From positions 1,299,134 to 1,363,133 of the forward strand of contig NW_006920417.1 of assembly GCF_000344685.1 (NCBI RefSeq): a DNA stretch of 64,000 nucleotides, read 5' to 3'. Under the pieces are notes generated by a model that did no database searches, was not told where the DNA came from, and worked only from the letters and a program-made list of their open reading frames with translations. Shown piece after piece: positions 12,656 to 25,492 of this stretch. The DNA comes from Gloeophyllum trabeum ATCC 11539. Its lineage: Eukaryota > Basidiomycota > Agaricomycetes > Gloeophyllales > Gloeophyllaceae. Position 1 is the first letter of the stretch; every line of letters starts with the position of its first letter. Both the position numbers and the translations under genes were made by a program.

Positions 12656-15600
12656 TGCGTGCCGCCTACTCAAGAGTAAAGCTCCGAAAAGATACTTCCA
12701 GGGAATTTTGTTAGACTTTCCTCCGCAAAGCGCGTATAGCCGTGGTACCAGCTCACCAGAAACAAGCCGAACCAGGTATTACTCGTTTGCTGCAGCGCAC
12801 AGTTGACGCTTCTTTGGCCTCTCCGCGAAACCGCCTGTACCCACGTAGGACGCTTAATTCACAACTAAAAAGGCGTGCATCAAACGCATATCCGGATGTA
12901 AAGCCACAGGAACATACAAGATTTAGAGCTCAGAGAACTGGTAGACGCAGCTGTGTCAGTGTAATTGTCGACTTGCACTCAGGCTACGACGCCTAAGGGA
13001 CACGGGGACCGGCCGGCCACAGCCAATTTGGGGCCGGAGATTACATAATATTTGGCTACATATGGATATGCTTGCCGAAAGCGACGTTTTCGGTCCTCTC
13101 TGAGTCTCGGTCAAGACGTTGTTTCCTGCCGCGTTTGCGACTCTTGTCTACGACTGTAGTCGCGTTACGCATGTCGAGAGACCACCCTCTAGGAGATTGG
13201 TTTCGGTGTTTAACCCTTGCAAGCAAGCGACACGCGCTCGGGAACAAGGGATCCAACTGTACCCCCAGGCTGTGGCGACGAAGGTGCATCCTCCTTTGGA
13301 CGTTCCGAGGGTAGCTGTCGTCGTTGAGTTGATTCTTCGATTGGATTTCATTAATGCCTGGGTGAAGCGAGGAGGTCGGGCGTCGTTGCTTGTGGCCATA
13401 TTTCGCGCAATAACCAAGTCAAGCATTGGACGTCGATACACCGCTGTCCAATCGTACAGCACTGCGTTCCTCGCATAATTGAAGAGACGCTGTCTACGCC
13501 TCCAAAGTAGGACAGTATCACGACTCTGCATACTTTCTGCCAACCCGTCTCATCCAGAGACACGCTGGTGAACTGAAGGTCGGATAATACACTATGTCCA
13601 CCTCTTGAACGGGGACATGGACACTGCTCATGTCCAACATCATTGGTATGTTGCTATGCTTTGTTCCGAAGAGACTGCAGGCCTGTGGGTAGAACCATGG
13701 GTTTCGTCAATACGACGTTTGGTAATGAGTGCCGCTGCATATATTGCTGGAGCCCCTGGGACAACAACTCAAGTCATCTGCTCGAGAAGTCTGCAGACAA
13801 CTCTGTTCATTGCTGATGCATCACTCATAACGGTGAACAGCTCGAGATCTCCAAGCGGCTGCCCTCATTATTCCTTTCGTTGCGCTGAACAGCTTGATAG
13901 CGTCGATATTTCGATCAGCAGGGCCCTGCGGCTGCGCGGCATGGATCAATCGAATCGTCCGCCGGACTTGTACTACGTTCACAAGACACCTGTCCTTGGA
14001 ATGGCTCGGCGGAAAGCTGCTTCTGTTTCGCTCTGCAGAAAACCCTAGGCAGTCTCGGATGGGACTTACTCGAGAAGTCTGGAAAAAAAGTCTCCACCGT
14101 TCCTTAGACCAGTGAACTGTCCGGGCAAGGTCCAAGCGCTTGCGCACGTTCATCCCTGCGTCGGGCTCAAGTGCCTGATATCGTCGGTACTCTGAGCAGC
14201 AGCTCACCACGATGGTTTGGTTATCGACGAACGAATCTTGCCCTTTGCCTAGCGGGCAAGCGGCGAAACGGCGCTCATGGGGCACTCCTCCTCGGATATC
14301 CTCGGACAGCTGCCTACACTCCGCTCTGGTAAAGCTCCTGTGTAGTTATCCCAAGGACCCAATCGAGAAGTCTTCTAGCAGCTTTGCTTGTCGATCCTTC
14401 ACTACGTTGAGTAAGTGCGTGAAGTCCAACCGCCCTCCCCTCCCTCCTGCGGGTGAACCGGCAATTGCTCTTGATGACAAGGCTGTAGACTCAAAACTCG
14501 CGCTTACCCTGTCGCCGCTTCTGAAAAGCAGACCCTATCGGATGGTGCAGGCTAAGTGGACCGCTCAATCCCTGAAGCGTCGGCCGGCTAGCGGACTAAA
14601 CAAAAGCAGTACCAGCGCGCCGAGATAGGCATGCAGCTGCGGCGCGCTTGCGTCGTTTTTACGATTGCACATACCTTTGGATGATTTCTCTAGAAGGCTG
14701 CCCCAAGAAGATTGGCCGCGCTGGTACGGTTCTTGCACAGCTTCACTAGACACGAGGCTCATCCATGATGGCGATTGCGTCCGTGACAGGTTTCGAGAAG
14801 TATTGGGGCAATCCATCTGCCTTCGGGCTCGGGATACAGATCACCCCAGCACCTCAGAGGCCTTGAGGACGGAGTCTCGGACGTTCAGCAACGCGCGAGC
14901 CTAATGTACATGCTGACCTACAGTGCTGGTACGTCATCTACTTCTCGATAGTTTCATTGGTTTGCTCTGTGACCACGGAAGCGGTGTCCACTCTTCATAT
15001 CCCTCAATAGACTCCAGGTTAAGGTTTGCTACGTCAGAGTGAGGACCAGGGCTCACCAGATGATATGCATTTAAAGATGGCACACAGTTCGTATGCTGAC
15101 CGATTCCCTCAGGCATACTGTCTCAATACAGTTGGACGTGAGGCTTCTCTTCACTTTCCGCGGCTGATATCGATGGAAATACCTCCGCGATAAGACTTTT
15201 CCCATGGCAAATACGAGCCAATGAAGCAACCCCAAGAAAGGATAAACGAAGATGCCTATGTTTTTTAGAAGAGGATGAAGCTTCTATCGTCGCCTCCAGG
15301 ATATCTATCGTAAAATAGTGGTAATACGGACCCACAGGAGAACTGCTAGTAGACCTCATGACTTGGTTTTGATGCAACGTGTCTCTGCAGGACCTACGCC
15401 TTTCCCATTGCAGCTTTGGGCAATGTCGGTTAATCGGATGTTATCTCATCGAGCGTTTCCATGACCGACAACGAGACAGTCGCTCAACCAAGTTTTTCGA
15501 AACGTCCGAGAGCCCAGGTGCCCATCCCTGTGCGGCTTCTCTTCCGGGATCACATCACATCAACGACTATGGCGATTGGCCTTCGTGGAGTCTCAACCGT

Positions 15601-15982
15601 CGGGAACGGGTTTGTTAACGCCGTTGACATAATAGCGGAGGCTTCTCGTACAGTTTCCTATGGCTCGTGCCTCCCGAAGTCGTGGATTTCATCATATCGC
15701 GCCGCTAACTCGGTGTCAATCACGATGCTAACCCATAGATGCGCAAGTGGCTGGTTATGCCGTCCCGGAGGCGTACCATCACTTCTTATGGTGGTTGCTT
15801 TGTCTTTTACACCAGATGAAGCCAGATCTACCACCCGAGGGCCGAGGGAATCCAGATGGGCGACGGATTTAAAGGCCGGGCTCCCTCTCACATGTGGCCA
15901 GTCGATCCCCCTGGATTCCCATCCCTCGATTCTCGAAGAGCTTCGCACTCTTCTCCCGTCCATCTGATACCCTGTATATGCT
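12656..15982. other. 3.3-kb region without a firm gene
   Basis: Many short open frames on both strands but no recognisable domain. The first 200 bases are probably the NOT2 promoter and the last 100 the P450 promoter. On the minus strand between about 15380 and 13800 some exon-like pieces with good splice signals appear (LNLESIEGYEEWTPLPW; ALLNVRDSVLKASEVL; LLNVVKDRQAKLLEDFSIG; AECRQLSEDIRGG). I could not join them into one frame; one join would need a 21-base intron. They may be the remains of a gene. Confidence 0.3.
13800..15380 (-). pseudogene. Possible degenerate gene, unrecognised
   Basis: Minus-strand fragments with helix-forming composition and plausible GT...AG borders (for example a 78-base intron-like segment around 14610-14690) suggest former coding sequence. 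The frames between fragments do not agree, and no start or domain is visible. The 11-mer TCGAGAAGTMT occurs at 13782, 14070, 14363 and 14792. I do not assign a function. Confidence 0.22.
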
Positions 15983-18130
15983 ATGGCTTACTCTGTCAGT
16001 CTCGTCGATGTTATCCTCGCACTCATCGCATGTATCATATTGAAACGGCTCGTCGCTCGAGCCCCCGCTCCATACCCTCCAGGTCCGAAGGGATGGCCCA
16101 TTATCGGCAACCTCTTTGACATGCCTGCCGAACATAAGTGGCTTGCAGTCTCCGAATGGGCTGATAAATGGGGTATGAACCGTGTGCCTGTACCGTGGTG
16201 ACTCGCGAGTAACATATCTCTAGGTGACGTTGTCTATGTAAATCTTCTGGGTCAACACTTTGTATTCTTGAACTCGACCAAGGCAGTATCGGCGCTTTTT
16301 GAAAAGAAGAGCGCTATATATTCCGATCGACCTTACTTTACAATGGGCTGTGAACTCGTTCAATGGAACTGGACTCTCGCACTCCACCAGTTCGGTGAAT
16401 CCCATCGCGCAGGCCGTAGACTATTCCAGTGGTATATGGGTACCAAGTCTGCTACCGAGAAGCTGCATCCCGTCGTCGAAGAAGAATCATTCCGCTTCCT
16501 GAGGCGAATTCTGGTTCAACCGCAGGAATTGTTCGATGCTATCAGAAAGTTAGCTCTGCTCTCTCTGGATGTATGGCACTCCTCACTAACGCTTGCGATT
16601 CTTCCCGTCAGGGACGCTGGAGGCATCATACTGCGAGTCACATATAGTTATGAACCTCAGGAAGAGCATGATCCCCTGGTTGAGCTAGCCGAAGAATCGA
16701 TGTCTCATTTCGCGCTCATCACTAGTCCGAACGCCTTTCTCGTGGACACCCTGCCCATCTGTGCGTCCAGTCTATAGGGTATCGTGTACACCTGATAAAC
16801 CGCGCTACAGTGAAATACGTGCCGTCGTGGTTCCCGGGAGCTGGTTTCAAGAAAACCGCCGCTTGGATGTACAAATGCTCCGTCGACACTGTGGAAATAC
16901 CCTTTGCATGGGTTAGGATGCAAATGGTGTGTGATGCTTCGCTTCCCGTGCAACTCTAGCTAACTGCAGGCAAGGCCGATGGGACCGCAAAACCCTCTTT
17001 CGCGTCACGTTGCCTGGAAGACGCGGGAGAACTCACGCCGACAAAGCTGCGAGATATCAAATGGACCTCGGCGTCCATGTACGCAGGTAAGCCTCTTATT
17101 ACCAGTACCGCAGCAATGGCTAAGCGTAATCGGAATCAATGCAGCTGGAGCGGACACTGTAAGCATTACGCTCCCCAACAAGCTGACAGCAGCTATCCTG
17201 ACAACTTCACGTCTCATCAGACCGTCGCACTCATTAATTCGTACTTCCTCGAAATGACCCTTTTCCCTGAGGCTCAGAAGAAGGCCCAAGAAGAGATTGA
17301 TAGAGTCATAGGGCCTGACAGGCTCCCTGTATTGAGTGATCGACCGCTCCTCACGTATGTCGAAGCTCTGGTGAAGGAGGCATTCCGATGGCATCCAGTC
17401 GTGCCTCTTGGTAAGAAGCGATGTTCCTGGCTCTCATTATGTGTGATTAAAAGTAATTCTATTCTAGACCTTGCTCACGTCGTAACGCAAGACGATATTT
17501 GTGACGGCCATTTCATCCCGAAAGGATCTATGGTGATTGCTAACATCTGGTGCGTCGTCAGTTTCGGACAACTTGTTTAATGCGCCGCTCCTCAATTGGT
17601 CACGTTTTATTTATGCCTAGGAAACTCCTCCACGACCCAGAGACCTACTCAAATCCTATGGAGTTCAGGCCAGAAAGGTTCCTAGGTGAGAACCCGGAAC
17701 GCGACCCTAGGGAGTTGTGTTTCGGATTCGGAAGACGGTACGTCTAAGTTAGGGTTGGAATGGGCTGGTGCTGACTTCAATTATCCAGGCGATGCCCTGG
17801 TAATGAGCCTCTAGTTTCACCCTCACGTGTACTTACGAAGCCACCCCCCTCTAGGTCTCAACCTAGCGGATGTATCTGTCTGGTGCGCCGTTGCGATGTC
17901 GCTGGCGGCATTCGACGTATCGAAGGCTATGGATGAGAACGGCCGTGTGATCGAACCACTAGTAGATTTCACGAGTGAGACTGTTAGGTAATGACCATTC
18001 GTCGACCAGCGTGTTGTTCTCCAGCTGATCGTCACCGCTCAGCACTGTGAAACCATTCCAATGCTCTATCAAGCCACGGTCCCGCGCTGCAGAAGCTCTA
18101 GTACTCGCAAATTCCGAGAAGACTGCCTGA
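15983..18130 (+). CDS. Cytochrome P450 monooxygenase
   Basis: About ten exons; confirmed borders include 15983-16172, 16224-16548, 16612-16760 and 16811 onward, with stop at 18128-18130. The N-terminus is a membrane anchor ([19 protein letters not shown]) with a Pro-rich hinge ([17 protein letters not shown]), so it is an ER-bound class II enzyme. Further landmarks are the I-helix [18 protein letters not shown], ExxR in [12 protein letters not shown] in FRPERFLG, and the heme loop FGFGRRRCPG split by an intron. The end reads [13 protein letters not shown]. It resembles basidiomycete O-methylsterigmatocystin-oxidoreductase-like P450s, but the substrate cannot be told. It needs an NADPH-P450 reductase encoded elsewhere. 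The intron around 16930-16975 has alternative donors; I favour the one keeping phase. Confidence 0.9.
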
Positions 18131-18397
18131 GACAACCGGACACTAGGTTCATCTGCTGTTGCAGCCTTGTTGAGATTTGGCTACTTCCAGAAGTGAGCCC
18201 GATGCCAGAAGCTGAGGTGTAATATACGGAGTGATGGCAGGGACCCCATCACATTTACCGTTACTTTTTCTTGCTTAATGCTCTGTAATTCATGACGCTT
18301 CACGCCTTGTAACGCTGGAATAGTTTTCCATGCAGGAACAGATGAGATATGATTAAATCCTCAGTTAATCAGCAGTCGTGCTGCAGGCTCTATCACT

Positions 18398-20696
18398 TCA
18401 CGAGTTGATGTCACAAGCATGTGGTCTGAGAGCACACCAAAGCGGCTGTAGAGCAATGGCACCGACGCCTCTCTGTACCATCCGGAACCTTAGATCGTGC
18501 AGTCGAGGAAGAGCTTCGGTGACGTTCAGCCGTGCCCCGTCCGGTCCAGTAGCACCTGTCCAGAAGACTTCCGCCGAGGAAGCAGCACGGGGCCATACTA
18601 TCGGGTCAAGGTTTGTAGGCGAAGACTGTTCTGTCCACAGGAGCTGCTCGCCTGGATGAGGGAAGTTAATGGCCGAATGAATAGCGTTTGAGACTAATAC
18701 GCAGGAGTCATTTACCTCCGAGCACCAGTGATTTCTGGGAGTCGGTCATATTAGCGAGAGGATCGAACGTGTATGACTGTAACGTATTGTTTCATCAAAC
18801 ATTCGTGGATTTCACCAGCTGAGGTGTACTGCATAAACTGCATACCTTCTGCCAAGTCTTGAATGGGTCGCACCAGCTCGTCCTAGTATTATAATTGTCA
18901 GTCGGCAGCCTCCAGGAGTGAAACAAACATCACGGACGCCTCCGGTGTATCACCAATCCATTCGCTGGCTCCACAATCCTGATTGAAGGTATCTGAGACG
19001 TTCTTTCCAGGAGACGACGTCCCAAGTCCCTACCAGATAGAAATAATCCGAAGGCGCCTGCACAATCCTGTAATTCTTGGCTGCTACCGCTGCAGCATTT
19101 GCCGAGCTTATCCATACCCTAGGACTTCAAGGTTAATTACGCCGCCGAAGGAAGTACGCAACCGACCTACAAGACAATCGTGTCATTGGAAAGAGTAACA
19201 TTATGATCGAGGACCATTTCTGAGGAAGTTGTGAAGTCCGTCAGGCCGGCTTCGTTGTATTCCTTGCTTTGACTTTTCTTACCTTCCCAAACCACCGGTG
19301 TCTTCCCTTCTGCTATCAAGGCAGCGTGAGTAGACTGGGTGAAGTTACTCAAAGCCTCTTCCAGCGTCAAGCCCGTGCTATTCAACTCGCCCTGCGTCCG
19401 GTTATCGTCACGGTAGCACGGAATATTCAATTCGTCCCCTCCGGAGCTGAACAAAGTGCCAGGAACGGTCTTAGCCACCGCACCGAACAGCTGAGTAGTG
19501 AAGTTGACTACTGCCGGGTCTGTGAAGCGTAGTTGACCTGCTGGTGGTTCGTTGGCATAGGTTGCCCACGGTGAAGCCTGGTTGCAGGCCACATACTCGG
19601 GATGCGATGCTGCAATCGAAGTAGTATGGCCGGGCGTATCAATTTCCTGTCAAGGTGCCTGGATTATCACGCAGCCGCAGCTAGGGCTGTCAATGTCATA
19701 CCAGCATCACGTCTATCCCTTTCTACGCGAGAAGCGTGTATTGAGTCAATGACTGAAATAGCTATGAAACCGAAGTGTACCTGGTTGGCGTAAGTGATGA
19801 TGTCCTGTATATCTTGAGGGGTGTACACATCCTCAGACGAATACGCTCCTTGTTGGGCGAGTTCTGGGAACTCTGCCACATACAGCGGGAAGCTCTGGCT
19901 GTCAGTTATATGCCAATGGAACATGTTCAACTGCTCAAGTGTCAGAACGTGTATTCCCGCCAGTAATGGGTCCCACCTTGACCCAGCTCATAGCATCGAG
20001 CGTGCGGATGATATCTGTCGTAGGGAAACTGTCTCGATTTTTATAGAATCCCGCTAGGAATCGAATAAGAAATAGCGCACTAGTGCCTGGCGGTGTCCAA
20101 CATGAAACCTCTGTAGGGCTTGGGGGTATTTCTCAGTCAGTTACACTTAGATCCTACAGAATGAGACGACGAACATAAGCCGGGGAATCTTGAATCGAGA
20201 TTGGGGCTGAGGTCATGTATACTTGTCCGGCATATTCATACCAAAATTGGCTGAACGTAGTCAATCCCCGGTACAGGCCAAGGGTTGAGTTGGCCACCAG
20301 TGTGGCGGTAGATCCGTCGGCAGGTATATCAAGTTGATATCCTTCACTCCTTATGTCAATCGCCTTTACAGCTTCAGCAGATATACTGTTGACTTCCGCT
20401 CCGTCCTCCAGGGACAGCATTAGAGATGTAAGGGTGGGAGCCGACTCGATGTCTTGGGCGTCGTAGGCACCACGACCGACAACTAGGCGTTGCAACTGAT
20501 CGTTAGCAAGGTACCAGTTCAACTCTTTCACGGCATCCAGAAGGTCTGCTGGCGGAGACGGTACCGATACCGTGACGTTGAACTGGGAGGGCAACTTCAA
20601 GAACGTCGACCCGGACTGCATGGACCTAGGTATCGGCCATAGTGATGCAGTCGTCCGTACAGCAGCCAAGGACAGTATCCCGAGTACGGCTAGCAT
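18398..20696 (-). CDS. Beta-N-acetylhexosaminidase, GH20, copy A
   Basis: Secreted enzyme removing terminal GlcNAc from chito-oligosaccharides or N-glycans. Starts at ATG 20694-20696 with a signal peptide (MLAVLGILSLAAVRTTAS), then the GH20b N-terminal domain. The catalytic barrel shows MFHWHITDSQSFPL, EIDTPGHTT, FSSGGDELN (catalytic Asp-Glu pair), VWISSANAAAV, SWCDPFKTW and LLWTEQSSP, ending ALRPHACDINS. About eleven exons, including a 21-base microexon at 19702-19722 (KGIDVML). Three splice sites are weak: a GTTCGT donor with an AAG acceptor after SPAY, a GTGCGC donor after TARHY, and a GTCCGT donor at 18937. With these the frame stays open throughout, so I call it intact, though splicing may be inefficient. 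Tandem with copy B. Confidence 0.85.
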
Positions 20697-21298
20697 AGTG
20701 ACTCTCGCAGCCTCAAGCTCAGCTGAGGAACTAGGAAGAGTTGTGGGGTTTGCAGCCGAAATACCTATCGTGCGACGTTATAAGCGTAAACCGGATCATA
20801 AATAGGTTGAAGCGGGTTCAGCGGGCATCGCAGCATTCTTCAATTCTAATCCATACGACAAGGACCGGCGAATTTGATCGCCCCTATCTAACCCACAGAT
20901 AGACGGGAATCTAACGCCGCGAGCCTATTACTCGTAGCAGCTTTGCCTTTAACGGACGGTTGGATTAAATCAAGGTCTGGCGAGTGCACGCCGCCCTTAT
21001 TGGGCATATGTCGTGCAATTGCGAGGTACCACGAAATTCTGAAGAAACGGCCAGACGAATCGTTATGCAAGACAGAGTATGGCGAAAGTTGGACAGACCG
21101 GAGAGAGGTTAGGCAACGCTACCGTGACCGCTCTGACACTGGATGGCATTGTGGCTGAGATTGTGGCGACCACGTGCGAAGACCGGTGGCGTCTGTTACG
21201 TCGAATACAACAGAGGGGCCTGCTACAACATAGCGTACGGCGATGACAGCGTCCCAAAATAGTCCCAACACAAAGTCCTTGTAATACTCAGTCCTTAA
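20697..21298. other. Spacer between GH20 copies A and B
   Basis: About 600 bases upstream of copy A and downstream of copy B. Presumed promoter and 3' UTR. No gene seen. Confidence 0.4.
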
Positions 21299-23574
21299 CT
21301 ACGCATTGATGTCGCAAGCGTCGGGCCTCAAGGCACACCAAAGAGGCTGAAGGACAATCGCATTCACGCCCCTCTGGACCATCCTGAACCGTATGTCGTG
21401 CAGCCTGGGGAGCGCCTCCGTTACATTTAGAGCACCTCCACCGGGCGATGTGGCGGTCCAGAAGACCTCCGCGGATGCAGCGGCGCGTGGCCATACGATG
21501 GGATCCAGATTCGTCGGCGAGGATTGCTCCGTCCACAGCAATTGTTCACCTAATTCGCGTATCAGCGTATGGAACGACGGCGGAGTGGGCGTAACAGACC
21601 GCCTAATACGAGAGGAATCTGCGCTGCCGTAAGGTTGGCGAGTGGATCATACGTATAGGCCTATATCATAGCATGGTCGGTATGACTTCGGGTAAGTTAA
21701 CGACACCACCATACCCTTTGCCAGGTCTTGAAAGGATCACACCAGCTGTTCCTGTTTTATACACTCATATTAGCTTCTGCCTGGAGATGTAAGCAGCAAT
21801 GATCCCACCCTGCTGGGTTGTCTCCGACCCATCCGCCACCGCCGCAATCCTACATCGAAGTTGAAGCGCCGAATAGATGACAGACAGGTAACATACCAAG
21901 TAGAAATAATCCGAAGGTGCTTGTACCAGCCGGAAACCTTTGTCCGCGACTGACGCGGCGTCGGCGGACGAGATCCAGACCCTGGTATCGAAATACGTCA
22001 GTCGGACAGAACATATTGACAATTGAGACACGCACATGACAATCGTGTCGTTAGCAAGGGTGACGTTATGATCGAGGACCATTTCTGAGGATGAGTGCTG
22101 AGCGGCAAAACTTCCCAAGGATTCACTATGTTCCCACCTTCCCAGACGACAGGCGTCTTCCCCTCAGCGATTAAGCTCCCATGTGTCTGCTGCGTGAACG
22201 CGCTCAGCGCCTCCTCGAGAGTCAGCCCGGTGCTGATCAGCTCCGCCTGCGTCTGGTTATCCTGGGTATAGCAGTTAATATTCAGCTCGTCGCCGCCAGT
22301 ACTGAACATCGTGCTCGGAAGGGTCTTCGCGACAGACGAGAGAAGTGACGTGGTGAAGTTGCGGACTGCCGGGTCGGTGAACCGCAATTGGCCCGCGGGG
22401 GGCTCGTTGGCGAAGTCACCCCAAGGCGTAGCCTGGTTGCAGGCGACGTACTCGGGGTGCGAGTCGGCGATTGAGGCAGTATGACCTGGCGTGTCAATTT
22501 CCTAGGAAGATGCATGATTATACCTGGATATCCCTCCCGAACGCTGTAATGCTTACCAGCAACACATCGATTCCACGCTGAAATACGCTTTATGAGCTGA
22601 CAGATCTACAGCTAGACCGCGACAACGTACTGCAGCAGCGTAAGACACTATGTTTTGGATATCCGTGGGCGTATAGACGTCAGATGAAGAGTACGCCCCA
22701 TACTGTGCCAGTTCGGGATACTCGGCTACTATGAGGGGGAAGCTCTGACTATCCGTGATATGCCAGTGGAACGTGTTGATCTACGACGTGGATTAACACG
22801 TCTATCCACAAATGGTAGGTACAATATGACTTGCTTTGACCCAGCTCATTGCATCGAGCGTACGGTAGATATCTGACACCGGGAAGCTGAGGATGTGTTA
22901 GCATAATTCAAAGATGCTTCCCCGAGGGCGTCATACTCACTAGTTCCTGGCTGTGTCAAGCATAAATCCTCGAAAAGGCTGATGGAAGCGTTAGGGTCGG
23001 GCCATCTCGGTACCATTTTGTGAAGACCTACGTATGCAGGAGAGTCTACGATGTCATACGGCGCGGATATAGTGTATATCTGCCCATCATATTCATACCA
23101 CATCTGGCTGAAGGTAGTCAAACCACGGAACAGGCCAAGCGTAGAGTTCGCGGTCAAAGTGGCAGCGGATCCATCAGAAGGTACGGTCAACGAGTATCCT
23201 TCACTTCGGGACCCGAGTGCCTTGACTGCCTCCGTAGAGATACTTTCAGCGGTGGCTCCGGGTTCCAAGGACAACGTCAAGGACGGCAGGGTACTCGCAG
23301 ATTGCACGACACTCATGTCATACGCTCCTCTTCCGAGAACGAGACGCTGCATGTTATCGGTCCGCAAATAGAGTTCTGTCTGTGCAACAGCAGCCAGCAG
23401 ATCTGCCTGAGGCGGATTGACCGCAGAAGCTTGGATGTAGAAACCCGGCGAAAGCTTCAAAGCAGTCGTCCCCGATGTGATGGACCTTGGCATCGGCCAC
23501 AAGCCTTGTACAGCGCCTGGAAAGACTGCCAGAGCCAGCAGCAAGAGTATTCCAGCCATTTCGACGATGCCCAT
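21299..23574 (-). CDS. Beta-N-acetylhexosaminidase, GH20, copy B
   Basis: Starts at ATG 23572-23574; the longer open frame upstream begins with TTG. The signal peptide includes MAGILLLLALAVFPGAVQG. GH20 landmarks are TFHWHITDSQSFPL, EIDTPGHTA, FSTGGDELN, VWISSADAASV, GNSWCDPFKTW and LLWTEQSSPTNLDP, ending at TAG 21299-21301 after DACDINA. As in copy A, a 21-base microexon (22557-22577, RGIDVLL) is flanked by two introns. The intron at 22781-22834 is GC-AG (GCAAGT donor). All joins keep the frame. It lies 602 bases upstream of copy A in the same orientation, so the two probably arose by tandem duplication. Likely role: chitin turnover in the cell wall or chitin nutrition. Confidence 0.9.
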
Positions 23575-25492
23575 GGCTGAAGGTGCGGCGTCGGCAGTCT
23601 TGGGCAAAAACGAAGGGCAGGCCAGGGAACTAAACCTGGTCTTCTGCCCAAGTTATATGTGCGTTCGGAAGAACAGCTATAAATACCAGCTGCCTTATCG
23701 GCGAGGATGCACATATGGTCTGTACCAATATCGGTGTCGGCCTGCCTAAAGATGTCGGCATTGCTCTGATCCCTGGCACCTCATGTTACCTTTTGCCATT
23801 TGAAGTCTAGTACAAGCCGAGCCCCGAGGGAAATGTCGAATGACCGGGGTCATGCCAAACGCTGTGGCGTAGATGTGTTTGGAGATGGTGGAAAGAGAGG
23901 GAGAAAGAGTCGGCCTCTCTCATGCTTAAGCTTGGGACGGAACCCGGCAAAGTCCGGACTGTGGTTTCAAACTGAAGTCAAGCAACAATACCCGAGTCTA
24001 TACCTACAACCCTCCCCCTATAAGTACTGGCTGATGCTCATTATCTACTCACCGACTTGTCGCCGGCGGCGGTCTGCGTTCACTGATACTACACCGGTAA
24101 TCTCGGGTTATATCCACGTTCAGGGTGTTTTGCACTAATTATAAGCCAGAAAACTCTCAGCACACGGCTTCGGCGACTGCGTTGGCAAAAATGCATCCTC
24201 GTGGTCAGGTATACAATGTATAATGCTGCAGTCTGCTATAGCCACCGTTAATTCCATGCCCTGAGTACCTTAAGGTGACAGGACGGCACGCCACCCTCAC
24301 GAGCCTTCGTTGGAGACTCAGACTGGTCCACGGAGGCATTGGACCGGATTCGGTGTATATGTTTGAGCCTTTCCTATCTATGACGGTTGCAGAGACATGG
24401 AAGATTCAAAGATATACCGTGAATCGGATTAGGCGCTGATGTTTGATATGCAGCGAGCTCGAGAGCTGCCATGGTTCAAGCTTCTTACTCTATATCGGTA
24501 ACAACTTGACGTTCAGCTCTTCGTTACATGTCTGTAGATCTCGGGAGAGTTTCTTGTTCTTTCAGGATATATAATCACTCAGGATTGCATTCTTACCATG
24601 GGTATAAAGGCCTCTACTCCACAGACCTGCCTTTGTCAAGCTTAGTGACTTAATGGCCCCTCTTCCGTAAAGCTCAGTTCGAAGCTGCGCTTGCCTGTGA
24701 AGCGAGAGTGTCGCCTCAGTATGTATCTCTCGCTCCTATGTCCCGGAAGTAAATAGTCATACAACATTTTTTCCGCCCAGCGTACCACCTGTGTAATATT
24801 CTGCTAGGTGACGAGAGTGTAGTAGAGTTGGAATATCCTGGACTTGCATTCCCGGAGGGCATTCTGCGCCACTCGACCTCGCAGCATCCTGTTCCTCGAG
24901 TAAACTTCCTTTACTGTAAGTGATTTGCAGTGATTACGATTATCGTCGCCTACCTCAGCCTCGCGTTGTGCGCGTCACCCTCACAGCCTTGCAGATACCT
25001 GAAGATGCGAGCAAGGCTTAGCCTCATGTTTGACCGGATCTACTCCGGACTTGCTAGAAGACACCTGCCCGGTGACTACTTGCGGTGAAGACATATGGAC
25101 CTACATCGTCTATGGACTTTGCGATCAACAATGACGGTCACTGACGTGCGAGGATCGCCGTTTCATTCCCCTTTCAAATACAGTGCCTCCGTCTGGTGGC
25201 GTCCTTTGCTCCAACACTCGCGTTTACCTCCCTTTGAAGCCACCGTTCAAAGGCTTCTACGGATCATGCTTTCGCTGAAAGCCCCATTCATCTCTAGTTC
25301 ACCCACCGTCCGACATTTGGCCTCTGACGCTTTGTGTCCTCTCGTCATCCCGCGCATTTTCTTTCGCACTCCTCACCGCAATGCTTGTCCAGTGCTCTTA
25401 AGCCCAGAGTTTGTCTTCTTGGTAAAGTTCAAGCACTCTCCGCCGGGTCGTCGGTGGGAGCAAGCACCACCTACACCCCCAGAGACGAGGAT
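23575..25492. other. 1.9-kb intergenic region
   Basis: Holds the copy B promoter and, at the right, the promoter of the small gene at 25493. Open frames at 23020-23750 on the plus strand are shadows of copy B. The 24.1-25.1 kb part shows no coding pattern, repeat or RNA gene that I recognise. Confidence 0.4.

Noticed and set aside
13119..13478. 119-aa plus-strand open frame
   Set aside because: No recognisable motif, no splice partners, and composition like neighbouring spacer; not supported as a gene.
18843..18937. Apparent frameshift in GH20 copy A before SWCDPFKTW
   Set aside because: Using the GTCCGT donor after GDTPEA restores the frame exactly as in copies B and C, so I do not call a pseudogene.
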